A DNA stretch of 64,000 nucleotides from positions 248,001-312,000 of the forward strand of contig NZ_JAERRF010000003.1 of NCBI RefSeq assembly GCF_016741875.1, written 5' to 3'. Position 1 is the stretch's first letter, and each line of letters begins with the position of its first letter. Source of the stretch: Streptomyces coffeae (GTDB lineage: Bacteria; Actinomycetota; Actinomycetes; Streptomycetales; Streptomycetaceae). Below are positions 7,582-15,515 of the stretch, piece after piece. Position numbers and translations under genes: made by a program. Under the pieces are notes generated by a model. That model was not told the origin of the DNA, did no database searches, and saw only the letters and a program-made list of their open reading frames with translations.

Positions 7582-7775
7582 GCGAGGAAGCGGCTCTCCC
7601 GCTGGTGCTGCTCTTCGGGCTCGCCACCGTGCTCCTGGTCCGCTCCGGTGAAGTGCGCTGGTGGATAGCAGTGGTGATCGGCCTGTTCGGCATGTACCTG
7701 GGCCAAACCCCCGTCATCTTCACCGCCGACGGCCTCGTGAACTGGCTCCTCTCCGGCTTCACCCACAGCAGCTAG
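7578..7775 (+). CDS. small membrane protein of transfer operon
   Basis: The 65-residue product has two hydrophobic stretches (LPLVLLFGLATVLLV and WWIAVVIGLFGMYLG), so it is probably a two-helix membrane protein. It is translationally coupled to traB (ATGA). Tiny membrane proteins in this position on pSAM2-like elements are thought to help intramycelial spread together with TraB; that role is inferred from position. No other motif is visible. Confidence 0.7.
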   Translation: MSEEAALPLVLLFGLATVLLVRSGEVRWWIAVVIGLFGMYLGQTPVIFTADGLVNWLLSGFTHSS

Positions 7776-7797
7776 ACCCCCTGGGGAGGCCCCACCC

Positions 7798-7911
7798 ATG
7801 CCCATGCGCCGTGTCCGCTGCCCCATCTGCAAGGGCGAGCGATACCCCATCTCCCGCACCGGCCACCGGCGGCGCTGCCGCTGCTGCCGGGGCACCGGAA
7901 CCATCCGCTAG
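7798..7911 (+). CDS. 37-residue zinc-finger-like protein
   Basis: ATG 7798, behind a strong GGGGAGG (7783-7789), opens a 37-codon frame that starts MPMRRVRCPICKGERYP and ends in a basic Cys-rich tail, CRCCRGTGTIR. The CPxC and CxCC pairs are spaced as in a small treble-clef or rubredoxin-knuckle zinc site, and the product is highly basic. Similar tiny CPxCxG proteins sit between the spd-like and rep genes of many Streptomyces AICEs. A nucleic-acid-binding role is likely but unproven. Confidence 0.65.
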   Translation: MPMRRVRCPICKGERYPISRTGHRRRCRCCRGTGTIR

Positions 7912-8014
7912 CCACCCAACCAGTTCGAACCACTGGAGTGATCGCCATGGACGACACCCACCCAACCCCAACCCACCGTGCCGCTTCGGCGGCCCACCCC
8001 GGGAGGTCCCCACC

Positions 8015-9451
8015 ATCACCGCCGAGACCACCTCGGCTGACAGGCGCGCCGCTCTTGACCGCGCGGCGCGCCTGCGTCAGCTCTCCGAAGTTGACCAAGA
8101 CCTGATACGCCTCGTCCAAGACCCCGGCTTCAGCCGCTGGCTGGACCAGATCACCGCCACCGGCGGGTGCGCCCACCCCATCCACCTCACCGGATCCACC
8201 ACCACCCGCGACGCGCTCACGGGTGAGCTGCTCCACCACTACGACACCCGCAACGAGCCCGGCGAACGGCTCCTGATCCGCTGCCGCAACCGCCGCGCTA
8301 CCGTCTGCGCCCCCTGCTCCCGCCTCCACGCGGGCGACACCTTCCACCTGGTACGGGCCGGACTCCTCGGCGGCAAGACCGTACCCGCCGACGTACGCGA
8401 GCGGCCCCGACTGTTCCTCACCCTCACCGCACCCAGCTTCGGCCCCGTCCACCGCACCACCACCGACGGGCAGCGCTGCCGACCGCGCCGGGATGCGGGC
8501 CAGTGCGAACACGGACGCCCCCTGGGCTGCCCGGCCGTCCACGACGGCACCGAACGGCTCGTTGGACAGCCGCTGTGTCCCGACTGCTACGACTACGCGG
8601 CACACATCCTGTGGCACGCGCACGCGGGTCGGCTGTGGAAGGCGTTCACGGACAACCTGTACAACCACCTCGCTGCCCGCGTCGGCCACACCCGCACCGG
8701 CCTGCGCCGCAGCCTCCGCATCTCCTACGCCAAAGTCGCCGAGTACCAAAAGCGCGCGGCCGTCCATGTCCACGCTGTGGTGCGTCTCGACGGCGTACAC
8801 GGCTCGGACGATCCGCCCCCGGCCTGGGCAACGGCTGACGTGCTTCTGGCCGTGGTCCGCACTGCTGCGGCGGCGGTCCACCTCCACACCCCCTACAGCG
8901 TGGCCCTGGGAGAACACGAACTGCGCTGGGGCACCGAACTCGACGCCCGGCCGCTCCGTGCCTTCGGCGACGGTGAGGGCCTGGCCGATGACGCCGTAGC
9001 CGCGTACGTCGCCAAATACGTCACCAAGGGGGCCACCGACACCGGGGCCGGACTCGACCATCAGATTGCCAACCTCGACGAGATCGAGGCGGCCCCCGTG
9101 TCGGCCCACGTGCGAACCCTGATGCGCGCCTGCTGGCGCCTGGGCGGGCTCCTCGAACTGGAGCCGCTACGGCTGCGCGCGTGGGCTCACACGCTCGGCT
9201 ACCGGGGCCACATCCTCACCAAGTCACGCGCGTACTCGACCACGTACGCGGCACTGCGCACCGAACGAGCCGACCACCAGCGCGACAGGACCCAACTCGC
9301 CGATCCAGACGTGATCAGGGACGCCCACTGGCGCTACGTCGGCTCCGGCCACACCCCCGGAGCCGCGCTCATCGCCACCGGGATCGCGGAAGACCTCGAA
9401 CGGAACCGGGAGATCGCCCGTGAGCATCGGGGCGGTGAAAGTACGTCTTGA
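8015..9451 (+). CDS. repSA: RepSA-type replication initiator (start codon unusual)
   Basis: The frame encodes an AICE/plasmid initiator: RRAALDRAARLRQLSEVD, then RWLDQITATGGCAHPIHL, a Cys-rich zinc region (CRNRRATVCAPCSRLHAGDT) and the rolling-circle core with an HxHxVVRLDG histidine motif (VHVHAVVRLDG, near residue 250) and the YVAKYVTKGA helix carrying candidate catalytic tyrosines (near residue 333). It would nick at the double-strand origin and start rolling-circle replication of the excised circle. No ATG, GTG or TTG lies at the expected place. The best-placed codon is ATC at 8015, 8 bases after GGGAGG (8001-8006). An ATG at 7947 with its own GGAG is in another frame. The upstream part of the open frame overlaps two other genes and is unlikely to be coding. 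Confidence 0.8.
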   Translation: MTAETTSADRRAALDRAARLRQLSEVDQDLIRLVQDPGFSRWLDQITATGGCAHPIHLTGSTTTRDALTGELLHHYDTRNEPGERLLIRCRNRRATVCAPCSRLHAGDTFHLVRAGLLGGKTVPADVRERPRLFLTLTAPSFGPVHRTTTDGQRCRPRRDAGQCEHGRPLGCPAVHDGTERLVGQPLCPDCYDYAAHILWHAHAGRLWKAFTDNLYNHLAARVGHTRTGLRRSLRISYAKVAEYQKRAAVHVHAVVRLDGVHGSDDPPPAWATADVLLAVVRTAAAAVHLHTPYSVALGEHELRWGTELDARPLRAFGDGEGLADDAVAAYVAKYVTKGATDTGAGLDHQIANLDEIEAAPVSAHVRTLMRACWRLGGLLELEPLRLRAWAHTLGYRGHILTKSRAYSTTYAALRTERADHQRDRTQLADPDVIRDAHWRYVGSGHTPGAALIATGIAEDLERNREIAREHRGGESTS

Positions 9452-10089
9452 CTGAGCATCAGATAGCGGGGGTCTTTCGCTCCGGTCGCATGGTGGACCG
9501 TCGGCCCGAGTCATTGGCCAGGTGGCGCGTAACGACCGCTGCCCACCACACGGCGGCGGGCATCGCGCTACTCCTCGGTGGGACTCCGGAAGAGAGGACG
9601 ACGGGCATTCAGAGTCACGTTGAGGTGATGACGGCAGCACGGTCCGTTCCGATTGTCGTGGAGGGGCCTGAGGCCGTCACGTCAGACTTGAAGCTGTGGG
9701 GTCATGCAGGGCTCATTCACCACTGCGACGGAATTCACTTCCTGTCGCCTGATGAACGCATCGGGAAGCTCTGCAAATGCCCCCAAAGTGCCGCTGACCG
9801 GAGAGCCCAAGCCAAGTCGGGCTACGGCCCGCATCCCAGCACAAACATCTTCTTTCGGCTCGCCGATAATTTCTTCTTGGGAGTCTTCAAATTCCATTCC
9901 ACTTCGTGGCTACTTGCTGAGAATATTCAGAACATCAGAAACACACTGCTCAATTCCCACGACAAAGTGCTGTGCGAACTGTCCATCGAAACCGTGGAGT
10001 TCACTCCCGCAGACGGCGGCCTGAGCATGCGCTACCGAAAGCCCGCCATAAAGGAACTCACGCCGCGGAACGAACAGAGCACTTCTTGA
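9448..10089 (+). CDS. probable recombination directionality factor (phiC31 gp3-like)
   Basis: The 213-residue product (TTG start) contains GRMVDRRPESLARWRVTT ... LLLGGTPEE near its N-terminus, and NIFFRLADNFFLGVFKFHSTSW and ELSIETVEF in the middle and C-terminal half. This is the pattern I associate with gp3-like directionality factors of phiC31-type serine integrases, which bind the integrase and switch it from attP x attB to attL x attR recombination. It is coupled to repSA by a TTGA overlap (9448-9451) and converges on the integrase. A phiC31-like integrase nearby strengthens the assignment. The family call is from memory of sequence pattern, not from a search. Confidence 0.6.
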   Translation: MTEHQIAGVFRSGRMVDRRPESLARWRVTTAAHHTAAGIALLLGGTPEERTTGIQSHVEVMTAARSVPIVVEGPEAVTSDLKLWGHAGLIHHCDGIHFLSPDERIGKLCKCPQSAADRRAQAKSGYGPHPSTNIFFRLADNFFLGVFKFHSTSWLLAENIQNIRNTLLNSHDKVLCELSIETVEFTPADGGLSMRYRKPAIKELTPRNEQSTS

Positions 10090-10105
10090 CTTCCGAAGCC
10101 CACAC

Positions 10106-10147
10106 AGCATTATGCCCCGCTTCCACCTCAAAGCGGAGCCTAATGCT
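10106..10147. terminator. bidirectional terminator between RDF-like gene and integrase
   Basis: The arms beginning AGCATTATGCCCCGCTT (10106-10122) and ending AAGCGGAGCCTAATGCT (10131-10147) pair over 17 positions with two or three mismatches around an 8-base loop. It lies exactly in the 65-base gap between two convergent genes and can serve both strands. Confidence 0.7.
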
Positions 10148-10154
10148 GGCGGAG

Positions 10155-11972
10155 CTACTTTACTTCCTCTTCTTTCTTCGGCTTGCGGGCCCAGTCGATC
10201 CGCACACGCTTTTCCGGTTTCGCGTGCCTTCCTCGACCAACAGCAGGCGTGATGTGCACGCGATCCACAAACAGGGCCAAGAATGCCCGGCGTTCCATCA
10301 TGTCCCAAACTGCCCAAGGCGCCCCCTCCCCGAGGGGATCGCCGTCGCTGTCTCCGAGCCAGTCACTGAGCGGTAGCGTCGTCGCTCGCTCGGTTTCCTT
10401 GTCGAGCTCAGCCAACCGGGCCTCACAGCGGGCTTCCTGCTCCTCAAGGCGCCTACGGGAGTCGTGGAACATCTCCTCGCCGACGGTGCCCCTGTACGCG
10501 CCTTCCCGACGGTCCTTGTAGACCGTCCGCAGTGACTCCCGCGTGTAGGCGAGTGCGGATTCTGTCGCTGCCCGCTCTTGCTGGAGTCCTGACGTGTCTC
10601 GCTGGTGTGCGAAGCGTCGTGCCACCTCGCGCAGCAGCGCCGTCTCTTCCTCGTCCAGCTCTTCCGGATCACTGCTGAGTGCTTGCAGCTTCCCCCACAC
10701 CCTGCGTGCCACGGCGTCGTCCGCTGCTGCCATTCGAATGTTGAGTCCACCGTGTCCCTTCGGAGCGGCAGCGCGTACGTAGCACTGGTAGACACCATGG
10801 GTACGGGACTGGAACATTCCTTCACCGCATACGTCGCAGCGAAGGATTCCCCACCCGCCGAGCAGGGAATCCGTTCCGCGTTTGTTGCTGTGAGTCATCT
10901 TGCGCCCGTTCACGACGTCTTGCAGCTCGTACCAGGTTTCGGCACTGATGATCCCTTCATGGGCCACGATGGGAGCGCCGTCCTCCCCACGGAGCGGCAC
11001 TCGCTTCCCGATACTCCCCTTCTCACCGGTCTTCTTGTTCGGCGCCTTCCGACCAATCCACTCCATGGCGAAACCAGCAAGCCGGGGATCACGCAGAACC
11101 CGGAGCACCGCGAGAGCGGTCCACCGGGGCGGCTTGTCCTTCTTCTTCTCGTTGAGTGTCGCCTTCTTGGACGCAGCCAGACGGTTAGCGGCCTTATCAC
11201 CCATGTTGGTCAGCTTGGTAGGCACTCCCCGGTCATTGAGGTCACGAGCGATCCAGTGGGCCGACTTACCGGCCATCGCTGACTTGACCATGAATTCGAC
11301 GTGCTCCCGCTCCTCGGTATGAGGGACAAGCCGAGTGATCTTGAAGCCGTCGCGGACGATACGTGTCGCCTCGAACCCGTACGGCGTGCCTCCGGAGACG
11401 TGACCGCCGACCTTCCGGTGCTCTTCCTTCGCGCCCGTGATGAACACGGACTTGTTCTCCGACTCCTGCTGAGCGAGTCCGGCGATGATGGCGAAGATCC
11501 CGATACCGACCGGCGTGGACGTATCCAAGTAGGGCTCATGGACGCTCACGAGGGTGACGCCATGGGCGCGCATCTCGGCCTCGATCTTCATCGCCTCCAA
11601 CGCACCCTGCCGCGTGAGGCGCGAGAGCATCGTGATCACAACCACGTCGTACTTCCCCGCCCGTACGGCTTCCATCAGGGCGTCATACCCCGGGCGGCGG
11701 GCCGACGGGTCGTAGCCGGATTTCCCGATGTCCTCGAAGTGGTCCGTCTCCGGGTCGTGCGTGTACCCGCGAGCTATGCACAGTGCGTGAGTGGCGTTCC
11801 GCTGGGCTTGGGGCGAGCCTTGAGAGTCGGCTTCCTTCTTCTGGCTCTGGCGTCCGTACGTGGCCGCGCGCGGTACGTCCTCGGCGGTGCGGGCTGCTTC
11901 GGCGATCGCGTAGGAGTGGGGCAACTCGGCTGCGGAGTAAGGCCCTTCGGGCTCCGTGGTCTTCATGACCAC
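10155..11972 (-). CDS. int: phiC31-type large serine integrase
   Basis: The 605-residue product begins with a resolvase/invertase catalytic domain: YGRQSQKKEADSQGS carries the nucleophilic serine (S43, equal to S12 of phiC31 Int), and the conserved arginines follow in LSRLTRQG and the ENKSVF helix. Next come the recombinase domain (about 190-330), a zinc ribbon (CDVC ... YQC, near 390-420), a coiled coil (about 460-560) and a C-terminal tail (LPLSDWL ... ALFVDRVHITP) close to that of phiC31 Int. The length fits the family. The fourth zinc ligand seen in phiC31 is a leucine here, with a histidine two residues earlier. GTG 11972 has GAGG 10 bases upstream; ATG 11966 is the alternative. The attachment junction lies about 37 bases upstream. 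Confidence 0.95.
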   Translation of the reverse strand: MVMKTTEPEGPYSAAELPHSYAIAEAARTAEDVPRAATYGRQSQKKEADSQGSPQAQRNATHALCIARGYTHDPETDHFEDIGKSGYDPSARRPGYDALMEAVRAGKYDVVVITMLSRLTRQGALEAMKIEAEMRAHGVTLVSVHEPYLDTSTPVGIGIFAIIAGLAQQESENKSVFITGAKEEHRKVGGHVSGGTPYGFEATRIVRDGFKITRLVPHTEEREHVEFMVKSAMAGKSAHWIARDLNDRGVPTKLTNMGDKAANRLAASKKATLNEKKKDKPPRWTALAVLRVLRDPRLAGFAMEWIGRKAPNKKTGEKGSIGKRVPLRGEDGAPIVAHEGIISAETWYELQDVVNGRKMTHSNKRGTDSLLGGWGILRCDVCGEGMFQSRTHGVYQCYVRAAAPKGHGGLNIRMAAADDAVARRVWGKLQALSSDPEELDEEETALLREVARRFAHQRDTSGLQQERAATESALAYTRESLRTVYKDRREGAYRGTVGEEMFHDSRRRLEEQEARCEARLAELDKETERATTLPLSDWLGDSDGDPLGEGAPWAVWDMMERRAFLALFVDRVHITPAVGRGRHAKPEKRVRIDWARKPKKEEEVK

Positions 11973-12319
11973 GAAGCTAGGACCTCAACACCCCTTCCGT
12001 ATACGCAATTGAAGTCATGGCTCCAGTTCTCGATGGCCACATGGAAGTCATGGCGGCGGGTGTCGAGATCGGCGACGATCGCCTCACGGGTCCAGTAGCG
12101 GTAGTGGTCGGCGACATTGCGGCGGTCGCCGTGTTCGAGCAGCTCCGGGTCGTAGCGGTCCCCGGACGGCCAGGGGCGGGGGTGCGGGCCGACCCCGATC
12201 TCGGGGGTGAAGCCCTCGTCGTACTGGACCGGTTCCTGCGGACGGATGTCGCCGGCGTGGATGTTGTCGGCCTGGATGCCGCCAGGGTTGATGTCGCCGG
12301 GGTGGATGTCGCTGCTCAC
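11963..12319 (-). pseudogene. SpoU/TrmH-family RNA methyltransferase gene, 5' part, interrupted by the element
   Basis: From GTG 12319 the host frame encodes an N-terminal region with the family-typical stretch NVADHYRYWTREAIVADLDTRR followed by HDFHVAIENWSHDFN, after which native proteins continue into IGTVVRTAN and the SAM-binding knot. Here the frame leaves the family at codon 104 and adds about 14 foreign residues (CVYGRGVEVLASWS) before stopping at 11963. The stop overlaps the integrase's in-frame ATG 11966 by ATGA. The whole catalytic domain is missing, so this copy is non-functional. It overlaps the upstream HTTM gene by GTGA (12316-12319) and was the last gene of that operon. The 3' remainder must lie left of the element, outside the window. 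Confidence 0.85.
11998..12022. other. attachment junction (element right end in host trmH-family gene)
   Basis: On the minus strand the host frame reads normally through GGAGCCATGACTTCAA (12024 to 12009) and then changes to TTGCGTATACGGAAGG, which is element sequence. In intact genes of this family the motif DFN is followed by IGTVVRTAN. The two-base crossover core is therefore at or just before the AA at 12009-12010, and the exact core cannot be fixed without the other junction. The site is next to the integrase gene, as usual for attP. Confidence 0.7.
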
Positions 12320-13680
12320 CCGATGAGCGTACGGGCCTGGGGCTCCTCAGCGCGCTCCGGAGCCCGTGGCCCGCGCAGCCGCCGGACCCGCGCCAGCACC
12401 CGGTCCCGGAGCCGGGCTGCCCTCGCTCCGCTCCAGAGCAGAAAAGCCGTGGGCAGGAACACCGCGTCGGCGGCGATCGCGGCGAGCGAGAAGAAGGGCA
12501 GCCCCAGCATGATCGCAATGCCCAGGTGCTCCATCATCAGCAGGACGAGCATCACATTCTTGGCCCGCCGGTTGAGCAGGGTGAAGGGGAAGGCGACCTG
12601 CATGATGACGGTTCCGTAAGTGAGCACCAGCACCAGCGTGCCGTTGGACGCCATGAAGTCGGCGAGCCCGGGCCAGGGCGAGAAGTAGGTCAGATGCAGC
12701 GGGTAGTAGAGGGCGGTGCCGTCCTGCCAGCGCGAGCCCTGGATCTTGTACCAGCCTGCCGAGGCGTAGAGCAGACACACCTCGCCCATGATCACCAGCA
12801 GTGCGCCGTTGTGCGCCAGATTGGCGAGCACATCCAGGACGGTGCGCGGCTCCCCCGGTGCGTAGCGCCGCACCAGCCACCAGCCGGCCTGGACGATCCA
12901 CAGCCCCCACAGGACGGTGCCCCAGCCGACGCCGGGCAACGGCCCGTCGGCCGTCAGGAAGAGCCGGGCCTCGGTGAACAGCTGCGCCCAGAGAAGCACC
13001 AGCCCCAGCACGGCCCAGAGCACGATGCCCGTCGTATCGCGGGAGGGCTCCTTCTGCCGCGCCGTCCGGCGGGCGTCCAGCGACCACACCTGCCCGCACC
13101 GGGTCAGTGCCAGATAGGTCGCCATCAGATGGATGAGGTTGTCACCGCCGTCCCCGATGAAGATGCTGCGGTTCTGGAGCGACAGGACCCCGAGCATGAA
13201 CAGCACGGACATGGTGCGGGTGCGCCAGCCGAGCAGCAGCAGCGCGCTCGAGACGATGCCGAGGGTGTAGACGATCTCGAACCAGAGGGTGCTGTCGGTC
13301 CATATCAGTGCGCTGAAGGCGCGGTTGGTGTCCAGCAGCCGGTGGGCCATGTCCCAGCTCATCGGGCCGCCGGGCCCGTACAGCTCCCGGCGGTGGGGCC
13401 ATTCGCGCAGCAGGAAGAGCAGCCAGGTGAAGGAGAAGCCGATCCGGACGATCGCGGTCTGGTAGGGGCCGAGAGCCGAGCCACTGACGCGGGCATGACC
13501 GCGGGCCACGGCGGAATGCAGCCGGGCGCTCAGCGGGGCGCGGGCACCAGGTCCGGCGGACGGCCGCTCCGGGGCGGGCGGCGGCGTGGCGCCGGACGCG
13601 GGGTCGGGGCCGGATACGGTTCCGGAGACGGACGCGGGGTCGGGCTCGGAGGAGTGCGCGGGGACAGCGGGCACGGTCAC
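12316..13680 (-). CDS. HTTM-domain membrane protein (vitamin-K-dependent carboxylase-related)
   Basis: The 454-residue product has a disordered Pro/Ser-rich start (1-70) and then many membrane helices arranged as an HTTM domain (horizontally transferred transmembrane domain). Markers are PYQTAIVRIGFSFTWLLFLLREW, the IFIGDGGDNLIHLMATYL segment and SAGWYKIQGSRWQDGTALYY. These proteins are related to vitamin-K-dependent gamma-carboxylase, but bacterial substrates are unknown. GTG 13680 overlaps the stop of the DUF5819 gene by GTGA; the two are nearly always found together in Streptomyces. The frame is open further upstream, but only across the neighbour gene. Confidence 0.8.
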   Translation of the reverse strand: MTVPAVPAHSSEPDPASVSGTVSGPDPASGATPPPAPERPSAGPGARAPLSARLHSAVARGHARVSGSALGPYQTAIVRIGFSFTWLLFLLREWPHRRELYGPGGPMSWDMAHRLLDTNRAFSALIWTDSTLWFEIVYTLGIVSSALLLLGWRTRTMSVLFMLGVLSLQNRSIFIGDGGDNLIHLMATYLALTRCGQVWSLDARRTARQKEPSRDTTGIVLWAVLGLVLLWAQLFTEARLFLTADGPLPGVGWGTVLWGLWIVQAGWWLVRRYAPGEPRTVLDVLANLAHNGALLVIMGEVCLLYASAGWYKIQGSRWQDGTALYYPLHLTYFSPWPGLADFMASNGTLVLVLTYGTVIMQVAFPFTLLNRRAKNVMLVLLMMEHLGIAIMLGLPFFSLAAIAADAVFLPTAFLLWSGARAARLRDRVLARVRRLRGPRAPERAEEPQARTLIG

Positions 13681-14342
13681 CGGCTCTTCGCCTCCGGAAG
13701 GTCGTCGCCGGTCACCGTCCACCACGGCAGTACGCGGTAGAGCGTCTTGGTGTCGATCTTCTCGTCGCTCCACGGCGGTGCGGCCAGGGGCGTGGTCGCG
13801 GACCGCACCTGCACCCGCTCCACGGTGCCGCCGCCCTCCTCCCGGCCGAAGCGGAGCATCACGATCCGGCGCATGTACTGCTCGAAGAGCGGACCGCGGG
13901 CCCCGGTCGACCGGTCCTGCTCATCATGCGAGGAGACATAGAACTCCCAGGCCCGCCGCAGCTCGTTCTGCTGGGTGTGACTGGGCAGCGGGTTGTGGCG
14001 GATGGCCGCGCCGTCCTCTGCTGAGAGGTTTCTCCACCCGGTGGTCGCGGTGCCGCCGTCGGGCGTGCGGATCTCGGCGCGGGACTGTACGGCGATGTTC
14101 TGCTGCAGCGGATTGGGAGCGAAGAGCTTCCAGTTCCGCTCGAACTCCGGATAGATGTAGTCCTCGATGGCCTCGCCGTGCTGCTTGCTGAGCGTATTGG
14201 GCGGCGAGACGTTCAGAAACGCCATCCCGAGGTGGATGGCCGCCGCGACGGCCGCGACCGCGGTGGCCACCGCGATGATCAGCTGAGCGGGCAGGGAGAG
14301 CACGGCGAGCCGTCCCGCCGTCTCGTCGTCCGTCTCCGCCAT
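13677..14342 (-). CDS. DUF5819-family protein
   Basis: The 221-residue product has one N-terminal membrane segment (LPAQLIIAVATAVAAVAAAIHLGMAFL, about 17-43) and an extracytoplasmic domain with the family signature YIYPEFERNWKLFAPNPLQQN. It forms a two-gene unit with the downstream HTTM protein through a GTGA overlap, which suggests that both act in one membrane complex or pathway. The function is unknown. The gene is divergent from the paa operon, and the 184-base gap between them holds the TetR-like operator. Confidence 0.75.
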   Translation of the reverse strand: MAETDDETAGRLAVLSLPAQLIIAVATAVAAVAAAIHLGMAFLNVSPPNTLSKQHGEAIEDYIYPEFERNWKLFAPNPLQQNIAVQSRAEIRTPDGGTATTGWRNLSAEDGAAIRHNPLPSHTQQNELRRAWEFYVSSHDEQDRSTGARGPLFEQYMRRIVMLRFGREEGGGTVERVQVRSATTPLAAPPWSDEKIDTKTLYRVLPWWTVTGDDLPEAKSR

Positions 14343-14471
14343 ACCGCCCCGCTCCCGATGGTGTCCGGTGCTCGCGCCCGCCCGTCCGGCCGCGCGCTCC
14401 GCGGCCCCTACGCCCCGGAACGGTACCCATGCGGAACCGCCGGCACAGCGCCCTCGGCGTTATCCACAGGC

Positions 14472-14527
14472 TTGACACCCTACGTTCCGGCGGCTCACCA
14501 TTGAACCGAACGATCGGTCGGTCGGTT
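14472..14527 (+). promoter_or_regulatory. paa operon promoter region with TetR-type operator
   Basis: A consensus -35 TTGACA lies at 14472-14477. An imperfect palindrome at 14504-14527 has outer arms AACCGA and TCGGTT and an inner CGATCGGTCG; it ends 37 bases before the paaA start. Such AACCGA/TCGGTT palindromes are typical operators of TetR-family regulators, and PaaR-type TetR repressors control paa genes in Gram-positive bacteria. No regulator gene is adjacent. Confidence 0.5.
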
Positions 14528-14564
14528 GGCCGGTCGGTGGGGACGGATGGCGAAGGGGCTTCGC

Positions 14565-15511
<947 letters not shown>

Positions 15512-15515
<4 letters not shown>

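Larger units (their letters stand above)
1..12009. mobile_element. AICE-type integrated conjugative/replicative element, right part (left end outside the window)
   Basis: The segment carries every module expected of an actinomycete integrative conjugative element: a large serine integrase at the right end, an RDF-like gene, a RepSA-type initiator, a TraB/FtsK translocase, a GntR-type repressor, small Spd/Pra-like proteins and cargo genes. The right end is placed at about 12009, because a host SpoU-family reading frame runs normally down to the codons for DFN and then turns into unrelated sequence. No matching left junction, nor the missing 3' half of the host gene, is visible between 1 and 12009, so the left end is inferred to lie before the window. 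Most AICEs use tyrosine integrases at tRNA genes; this one uses a serine integrase in a protein gene. The genes have more A/T-ending codons than the flanking chromosome, which fits horizontal origin. Confidence 0.85.

Noticed and set aside
7661..8014. N-terminal extension of RepSA back to ATG 7661
   Set aside because: It would overlap the small membrane protein and the zinc peptide entirely and has Pro/Ala-rich shadow composition; RepSA proteins begin near the region at 8015.
7947..8102. Separate small gene starting at ATG 7947
   Set aside because: It has a fair ribosome binding site, but the Pro/Arg/Thr-rich product overlaps the Rep start and matches nothing; it is kept only as an alternative explanation for the Rep start.
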